Source of the DNA: Geosiphon pyriformis
Taxonomy: Eukaryota > Glomeromycota > Glomeromycetes > Archaeosporales > Geosiphonaceae
NCBI GenBank assembly: GCA_016748015.1
Contig: JAAOMT010000591.1
Span: forward strand, 316,740 to 380,739
DNA length: 64,000 nucleotides
Reading direction: 5' to 3'
The notes under the pieces: generated by a model
What the model was told of the DNA's origin: nothing
The model's input: only the letters and a program-made list of their open reading frames with translations
The model's database searches: none
Program-made: the position numbers and the translations under genes
Part shown: positions 57,878 through 64,000 of the stretch, piece by piece
How the letters are laid out: each line of letters begins with the position of its first letter
Numbering within the stretch: position 1 is the first letter of the stretch

Positions 57878-57969
57878 TGTTACAGATGATTATTTGGGAT
57901 CTCAAATCAAATAACAAACCCATAACTTGGTGCTCAATTGATAATGTGATTGGTAATTTCTGAAGGTGT
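57878..57969 (-). repeat. Element A 5' LTR, truncated
   Basis: The first 92 bp next to the primer-binding site match the 3' LTR (TGTTACAGATG in plus sense, to CTGAAGGTG). The LTR then stops at element D; the rest would lie beyond D, outside the window. Confidence 0.75.
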
Positions 57970-58842
57970 TGTTATGGTTTAAGAATTTAGCAAAAAGAAT
58001 CATAAAAATAATACAAACTATTTAATCATAATATAGTGCAGTAATAATCTTAGAAAGGTAATGATTAACATAGTAGCAAACACCATTTCGTGATAGTGAC
58101 AAGCACCAGTTCACAATAGCAGCCAATACCAACTGGTAATAGCAGCAAACACCAGGTTGAAATATCAAAAAGAAAGTATTATAATGTGTTTTCTTGTAGA
58201 ACTACAAACATGTATATATACAGTAGTTTTAATATTAGGAAAAGAAATCAAGTAATAAAAATCATAACTTATCAAGCAATAGATCCCATTTTATCCAACA
58301 AACTCCACTTTAAATCATACTTTCAAATTAAATATCCCAAGAAATCTTTAAATCAAAAAGAAATGAAAAGAATATTTAAAACTGAATTATCACAACCCAA
58401 AGTATTAAGAAACTTACTTGTATTATTTATTGAATGAAACTATCATTCATCAACTGAATCTCTTGGAAGAATAATCCTTGATCAAGATTATTTACGTTGT
58501 TACTAATTGATAAAAGCTTTATTGTAAGAATTAGAAAAAGCGCTAAAAACCATTAACATTCTGTGTTTTTAGATTAGAGAAACACATCAGACAATTGCAA
58601 GGATAGCCTCAGAGAAGACCCCAGATAGTGGGTAGATTTCAGTTCAGCCTCTGAAAAGGAGTACATAAACACACACAACAATCAGGAATTGAAGAATAAC
58701 TTACATTGCAACATTAAAAAGAAAGCCTTCAGTATAACAGTGACATTATCACACAAATAGAATTGAGGAACTCACGAAAGACTGATTGCAATTAAAACAA
58801 GATATCAGCAATTAAATATAACAAAAAAACTATTCCATAACA
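57970..58842 (+). repeat. Element D 5' LTR
   Basis: 873 bp, TGTTATGG to TTCCATAACA. 23-bp repeat array at 58,071-58,162, TATA-like GTATATATAC at 58,212. The primer-binding-site candidate TGGTGAATCCTAC starts at 58,845. Confidence 0.82.
58071..58162 (+). promoter_or_regulatory. Four exact-length 23-bp repeats in element D U3
   Basis: Units start TAGTAGCAAACACCA (58,071), TAGTGACAAGCACCA (58,094), TAGCAGCCAATACCA (58,117) and TAGCAGCAAACACCA (58,140), each 23 bp. The array ends about 50 bp before the TATA-like sequence. Confidence 0.7.
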
Positions 58843-58924
58843 TTTGGTGAATCCTACAAGAAAAGAAAATCAAAAAGGAAATAATAATTAGCAATAATTT
58901 ATTGCTAAAAAGGAAGAGACAAAA

Positions 58925-60763
58925 GTGGCGACAAAAACCCCTAATCTTACTGTTCTTGAATTCTGCCATGCTATTTACACACAAAATCAAAGTGATCTTG
59001 GATTACCAGAAGAGTGTTGTCCAGCAGAATCTGCTCTCACTTATTATATCAATGCCAGAATAAATTATCATATAGGAAAAGAAAAAGAACCACATGACAC
59101 AAAACTTGGATTATATAGAGAATTATCACAATACACTACAAAAGAAGTAGCAGTAATAGCCGCAACTATTGTCAAAATCCATTGAGAAATTGAGCAATAT
59201 GCCAACAAAAATTTTCCAATATCCACAGGAAACATTAGGGAATGCACCAACAAAACCAAAGAAAATTTAGAAACTAATCAAGAAAGTAACCAGCAAAAAC
59301 TAAGAACACTAGCTCAAACACCAAAGAAAACTGTTACTCAATCAATAAAGAAACAACGTATTTATTCACCAGAAGATAAATCATACCATTTTTCACCAGA
59401 AAATAAGATACAAATTCCATTAGGAGCTGCATCATCATCAACATCAACTCCACAAACGCCAAGAACTTCTAGTTATACTGATAAAATTAAACAACGTAAC
59501 TGGAGAGACATACCAATTACAGGAGGATATTCATCACTATTCCAAAACCCTCTTTTTCAGCCAAAATTTAGAACGGGGTTTGAAAACCGTGAAGAGGAGT
59601 CTGAATCGGAATCCAAAAAAGAGACCAGTGAAAAAACAATCACAAGACCAGTCACTGGAACAAGCAGCCAGTCCAGAAACCAAGAAACTCATGATCAAGA
59701 GGAAGAACTGGATATAAGGGAAGCTACCTTTAGGAATGTTCAAGGAAATATCATCCCACTTTCTCTTAGACCAATAAGCCCACCAGTAGAAAATGGCAAC
59801 AAAATGACCACACCATACATTGTAAGACTAACAGATTTCTCAGGAGAGGAAGAAGAAATGGACGTGCACACATGGCTTAGAGAAGCACAAAAAGCCATCC
59901 AGGCAAATAACTGAAATGACCAAAGAGCAATTCAAACATTACCTTTTTTCCTGAAAAGCACAGCCGACTCGTGGTATCAAAGCCTGGAAACAAAACCCAC
60001 GAGCTTCGCTGAATTTAAAAATGCACTTCTGGAGTATTTTAGCAACCCAAACACCGTAATCCAACTACAGAACGAATTCAATACTATCAAGCAAAATACT
60101 GGTGAAACTGTCACCCAATACCTTGCTCGATTCAATCGAATTTACCGTCAGATTGAAGCGATTAAACAAAGATACTACACTGATCCTCAGGTTTTAAATC
60201 AGTTTATTAGAAGATTAAAAAGCAGCATTTTAGGAAGAATATGCTCTGCCCACCCTAATTCCTTACCAGAAGCCATTATGCTCACCAGAGCCCTTGAATC
60301 AGTTGAAAAAAAAGCTAACCATAGTCAAATAGTTAACATAGTAATAAAAGAAAATAAGACAGAAACATTAGAGAAAAGAGTAATACAATTAGGGAAGAAA
60401 CTCTCTAAGAAAATAGAAAGTTGCCTCATCCCAGATCCAAGAAAAAATACATACCAACCACCCCAAAGATGCAGCCAGGAAGTCAGTGACAGTCGAAATA
60501 ATTGCTCATCGTACCAGGAATTCAGAACAGAAACGCGTGCCTGCCATTTTTGCAAATGCGTAGGACATTTGATTAGTCAATGTCGAATGCGAATGATGCA
60601 GGAAGCACGCGAAAATAATTACTACACGCCACCCCAAATGCCCAGAAACCAGTATACACCAATACCATGCCAATATCCCACCACGTATCAAAATCAAGGA
60701 GCTTACCAGCAACAGCCCATGATAGCCAACCCAAATTGATGTCCTAAGGCCCGAAATCAGCCC
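58925..60763 (+). pseudogene. Element D gag with zinc knuckle, three stops
   Basis: In frame from a GTG at 58,925 (the true start is unclear; no ATG is obvious). N-terminal domain ESALTYYINARINYHI, Ser/Thr/Pro-rich linker, capsid core STADSWYQSLETKP and NEFNTIKQNTGETVTQYL, and knuckle CHFCKCVGHLISQC near 60,540-60,582. Stops: TGA 59,183, TGA 59,912 and TGA 60,737. Confidence 0.8.
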
Positions 60764-61573
60764 ATGTGGAACCAGAACACATTGGTCCAGAGAAATCCAA
60801 ACCACGCCAAAACCAATCAGCAAACCAATCTAAACTACCAAAATTATCAACAAACTTACTTTAATATACCAGAAAAACTGATCATCGGAAATAATGACAG
60901 TAGAAACATAAACAGAACCAAGAATTCCTCCAACAAATTGAGCCAGACAATACTACCAGCAGTTGCCACTAAAGATAGCAGCCTCGCAGCTATTTTTCCT
61001 TTTGAATTAGAGGAAAACAAGGCTATATTCAGTGGAGCAGCATTGGACAAAAAATGCCCAATCACTGCTATGTATACGGAAGTCACTGTAAACAATACCC
61101 CAATCAAACTTATCTTAGACAGTGGATCCACTGGAAGCATCATAACGCTTCAACTAGTAAACCAACTGGGTTTCAAAGTTGATCATGCTGTGACGTCCCA
61201 AATCATAACAGCCGATGGAAGTACAAAGCTGCCTCATGGCGAAATCGACTCATTCTCTTTCGAAATTAATGGCATAGTAATACCTACAAAAGTATTAGTA
61301 ATGGACACTACATAATATCAAGCATTAGTAAGGAATGACTGGCTAACAAAAGCCAATGCCACTCTAGACTGGACCACCCAAGAGCTTCTGATCAATTATA
61401 ATGGCCACCAGGCCAAAATTCCAGCTACCTATGGCCACTTCCAAAAACCCAGTGCCAACCAAAGACCTATCTTCGAATTTGAGGAAAATCCAGTACTACC
61501 AGCCGTACCAATGTGGACCAGTGAAAAAAGATCTGAATGGAACCAGGTAAGTTCACAAAGAAACTACCAGTGA
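60764..61573 (+). pseudogene. Element D aspartic protease
   Basis: KLILDSGSTGSIITLQLVNQ has an intact active site. ITADGSTKLP and FSFEINGIVIPTKVLVMD follow. TAA at 61,313 replaces a Gln (QYQAL in relatives) and TGA at 61,571 lies in the linker. Otherwise the fold is complete. Confidence 0.82.
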
Positions 61574-63208
61574 CGCAAACCAAAGCTAGAATGCTCGGTT
61601 TGCAAGAAAAAACTCTTGTCTATGACTGCGTACAGCACACTGGACAAAGACCCAAGAAACCTCACCCACTACTATTGTAACCGTTGTAACAAAGAAAAAT
61701 ACAGTTATCCAGAAAGACATGGAAAATGGGACGAGGAACTATGTCTCACTTGTGAAGAACCGTTATCAAGAGGATGCGACTGGAACGACATATCAGGCAG
61801 AAGAGGAACGTGTGACGCAACTTGCCAATACACAATCCTCATCTGTAACTGGGTAAGAGGAGGAATGCCATTCGAAGCAGCATTCAACAGAGTGTTAAAA
61901 AGACTACAGCACTACTCACACGACAAGAACGAGTTGTACAACACCACACAAGCCAAAGTAAGAGGAGGAACTGCCGAAGAAATACGACATTGGAAAGAGT
62001 CAGCCGAAGTAGCTAATGAAGTCACCAGCTACAACATGTTTGACCCAGTGGACGAATTCCAGGACTACTACCAACAACTATGCCCCACTCGACAAAAGCA
62101 AGAACAATATCTCACCCAAATCAACACTTACCTCTGTAAAAACTGTCTCATTCCATGCCAAAATCAGTGCTGTGAAGAGTGTCAAGATGAAAGGGACTTA
62201 GAAAAAAAAATGGAAATTGAGAATCAGCAGTCTCAAAATCAATCAATAAATCAACAAGACTCACCTGACAGTTCCAAGTCAGAAAAATTTGTAGCCTATA
62301 CCAACCTAGAACAGGTGACTGACATCCAATACTTTGACAATGGGCACTTAGGAATAATACCTGAAAGAGCCCATCTAACTGATGCCAGATTTGATCTACG
62401 TTATCCGGAAGACCAATCCACAATGTTACCACTTAGGAGCATCACCAAAATTGACCTAAAAATAGCGGTTAAAATTCTGCCAGGAATAATGGTTCAAATA
62501 GCATCACAATTAAGCCTCGTGAAAAAAGGAATAAGCGTTCAAGGAGGAATAATTGACTCCAGATACACTGGAAATTTGATGGTTTTGCTACAGAACAATT
62601 CAGAAAAGCCTTATACCATTGAATCTAAGGAAAAGATTGCACAAGCAATTTTTCTACCATTGGTAAAAATTGGGAAATTTGTGCCAGTGGAAAATTGTGA
62701 GGAATTGTCACAAACAATAAGAAGAACTTTTGGTTTCGGATTAACAGGAAAAGGAATTGAAGTGAATTTTGCTGAAACAATAGAGGAAAAAAGCAAAGTA
62801 ATTAAAAATGAGCAGTTCATCACACTCCTACCATATGGAAAATCAGAAATAAGAATAAAAAGGACAATTAAAGAAAAAGACCTAATATTTGAGCCCTACC
62901 CAGAAACTTGCCAACAGTTTCTTATAGGACTTACTAACCTTTTTATTCCAGCTGATAAAGCTCAATGGATAAAAATTCCTATCGCAAACACCACAGAAGA
63001 ACCCATCTACATTCCGGAAGATACCATCATTGGATACCTCGGAACAGAGCTAGAAAACGCGTCAACACCACAAGAAATTCTAAATTTCCCAGAAATTGCC
63101 CTCTACTGTGAACTCACTTCAATAAATTGCCAACAACTGTTAGAATGTTATCAATTTACACCAAAAGAATTGGCCAAATTAAACATTGGAACAATGAATT
63201 CTGACTAA
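61574..63208 (+). CDS. Element D Cys-rich module, dUTPase-like domain and pre-RT linker in one open frame
   Basis: About 544 codons open. Cys-rich module: CSVCKKKLL, YYCNRCNKEKYSYP, CLTCEEPLSRGC, CDATCQYTILICNW, then CKNCLIPCQNQCCEEC. dUTPase motifs: TDARFDLRYPED, SQLSLVKKGI, GGIIDSRYTGNL, EKIAQAIFLPL and RTFGFGLTGKG, about 135 residues as in cellular enzymes. Linker: IPIANTTEEPIYIPEDTIIG. The frame ends at TAA 63,206, apparently a Gln codon, then RT continues in the same frame. This part is likely released from a Gag-Pol polyprotein. Confidence 0.82.
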   Translation, partial: RKPKLECSVCKKKLLSMTAYSTLDKDPRNLTHYYCNRCNKEKYSYPERHGKWDEELCLTCEEPLSRGCDWNDISGRRGTCDATCQYTILICNWVRGGMPFEAAFNRVLKRLQHYSHDKNELYNTTQAKVRGGTAEEIRHWKESAEVANEVTSYNMFDPVDEFQDYYQQLCPTRQKQEQYLTQINTYLCKNCLIPCQNQCCEECQDERDLEKKMEIENQQSQNQSINQQDSPDSSKSEKFVAYTNLEQVTDIQYFDNGHLGIIPERAHLTDARFDLRYPEDQSTMLPLRSITKIDLKIAVKILPGIMVQIASQLSLVKKGISVQGGIIDSRYTGNLMVLLQNNSEKPYTIESKEKIAQAIFLPLVKIGKFVPVENCEELSQTIRRTFGFGLTGKGIEVNFAETIEEKSKVIKNEQFITLLPYGKSEIRIKRTIKEKDLIFEPYPETCQQFLIGLTNLFIPADKAQWIKIPIANTTEEPIYIPEDTIIGYLGTELENASTPQEILNFPEIALYCELTSINCQQLLECYQFTPKELAKLNIGTMNSD

Positions 63209-64000
63209 CAGCGACAATTAAAAGCATTAATTTTAAAATACTCTGATATATTTTCACGAAATAGCGAATTTGGAAGAACCAACTTGGTTCAACACCAAAT
63301 CCCCACTGGAGACGCCAGACCTGAAAAACAATGTGCTTACCATGTCTCACCAATGGAGCATAATTTTATCAGAGAAGAAGTCCAAAGCATGTTGGAAAAA
63401 GGAATAATACAACCATTAATGAGCCCATGGTCCTCACCAGTTGTTTTAGTAAAGAAAAAGAATGGAAAAATTAGAATTTGTGTCAACTATTGCAAACTAA
63501 ACAGCAAAACAACTAAAGACTCATACCCAATACCATTAATTGACGAAATCTTTGACGTTTTTGGAGGAGCAAAATGGTTTTCTACATTGGACTTGACCAG
63601 TGGGTACTGGCAAGTGGAAATGGACCCAAAGGACAGACATAAAACAGCATTCACAACACAAAATGGCAATTATGAATTCAATATAATGCCATTTGGATTA
63701 ACAAACGCTCCTGCGACATTTCAAAGACTAATGGACATAATTTACTCCAGAATCCTGTGGCAATCCGTTGTTGTCTACTTGGATGATACAAATGTTTTCT
63801 TGTCAAAATTCACAGATCATCTCCAACATTTACAACAAGTTTTTGAGAGATTGAGACACGCTGGACTTAAACTAAATCTAAAAAAATGTTTCTTTGAGAA
63901 AAATGAGCTAGCATTTTTAGAACACGTAGTTGAAAAAGATGGAATAAAACCAGATCCATCAAAAATAGACAAAGTGAAAAATTTTCCAGTACCTCGAAAC
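63209..64000 (+). CDS. Element D reverse transcriptase, partial
   Basis: Open to the window edge. DIFSRNSEFGRTNLVQHQ, then PLMSPWSSPVVLVKKKNGK, CVNYCKLNSK (family CVDYRKLN), FSTLDLTSGYWQVEMDP, MPFGLTNAPATFQRLM, YLDD at 63,776-63,787, and KCFFEKNELAFLEHVV. Catalytic residues are intact. Confidence 0.85.

Larger units (their letters stand above)
38391..57969 (-). mobile_element. Element A: minus-strand dUTPase-type Ty3/gypsy, split by element B and truncated by D
   Basis: From low to high coordinates: 3' LTR (38,391-39,247), polypurine tract, post-integrase region, integrase, RNase H, RT, linker, dUTPase-like domain, first part of the Cys-rich module to 44,127. Then element B (44,128-54,340), then the rest of the Cys-rich module, protease, gag, primer-binding site (57,859-57,875) and the start of the 5' LTR (57,878-57,969), where element D begins. 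Excluding B, about 9.4 kb is visible. Stops and frameshifts occur throughout. The same family as B in opposite orientation. Confidence 0.85.
57970..64000 (+). mobile_element. Element D: best-preserved dUTPase-type Ty3/gypsy, right end off window
   Basis: Begins TGTTATGGTTT inside the 5' LTR of A. LTR of 873 bp, primer-binding site, then gag-protease-Cys-rich-dUTPase-linker-RT in a single frame to the window edge. Only six in-frame stops are seen between 58,925 and 63,208 (59,183, 59,912, 60,737, 61,313, 61,571, 63,206). RT is open to the edge with YLDD. Different LTR family from A and B but homologous coding region. Confidence 0.9.

Noticed and set aside
1-64000. tRNA or rRNA genes
   Set aside because: I looked for cloverleaf-like B-box sequences and rRNA signatures by eye and found none that hold up.

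Overview
The window looks like a piece of nuclear genome from a fungus, most likely an arbuscular mycorrhizal fungus (Glomeromycotina, Rhizophagus-like). The reasons are strong AT richness, eukaryotic genes with many short (about 50-220 bp) GT-AG introns, housekeeping proteins that read as fungal/metazoan orthologues, and a dense load of decayed retroelements. These include a gag-like LINE ORF1 that I recall as abundant in Gigaspora and Rhizophagus proteomes. The genus is inference from memory; the sequence itself only shows an AT-rich, intron-bearing, transposon-rich eukaryote.

Region 1 (1-9.9 kb) is a compact housekeeping block. The minus strand carries the chaperonin subunit CCT5 (3' end off the left edge) and a ten-helix SLC35/DMT-type transporter. 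Divergent from these is THO2/THOC2, the scaffold of the THO mRNA-export complex, on the plus strand. Region 2 (9.9-13.4 kb) is intergenic: a GC-rich hairpin-rich segment, a second GC-rich block with internal direct repeats lying between coding-like fragments, and a dead Tc1/mariner transposon with recognisable terminal inverted repeats and TA flanks. Region 3 (13.6-18.1 kb) holds two tandem 2,291-bp copies of a LINE-type unit that carries only ORF1. Region 4 (19.2-20.7 kb) is an intact seven-exon gene for the mitochondrial GTP/GDP carrier (GGC1/YHM1 type), isolated between transposon blocks.

Region 5 (about 22-64 kb) is a nest of Ty3/gypsy LTR retrotransposons. The oldest layer is a nearly unreadable, extremely AT-rich minus-strand element (about 22-28 kb) that was itself hit by a third ORF1-only LINE copy. 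A second decayed remnant was then split by element 1 (28,315-35,951, plus strand, 654-bp LTRs). Next comes a pile of LTR fragments including a probable solo LTR (37,061-37,916). Element A (minus strand, from 38,391) is split by element B (44,128-54,340, plus strand, same family, 5-bp target duplication TCATG). Element D (57,970 to beyond the window, plus strand) begins inside the 5' LTR of A and is the best preserved.

Elements A, B and D share an unusual pol architecture: gag with zinc knuckle, protease, a cysteine-rich putative zinc-binding module, a trimeric-type dUTPase-like domain, a beta-rich linker, reverse transcriptase, RNase H and integrase. Element 1, and B in a decayed form, also carry coding sequence after the integrase. 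Each LTR family has its own short tandem-repeat array immediately upstream of a TATA-like sequence, and the dUTPase-family LTRs share a 9-bp-stem hairpin downstream of it with a compensatory base change in one copy. Many stop codons in the retroelements fall at positions that are Gln or Trp in sister copies, which points to C-to-T type decay. No autonomous intact element is visible, although D is interrupted by only six in-frame stops up to its RT.
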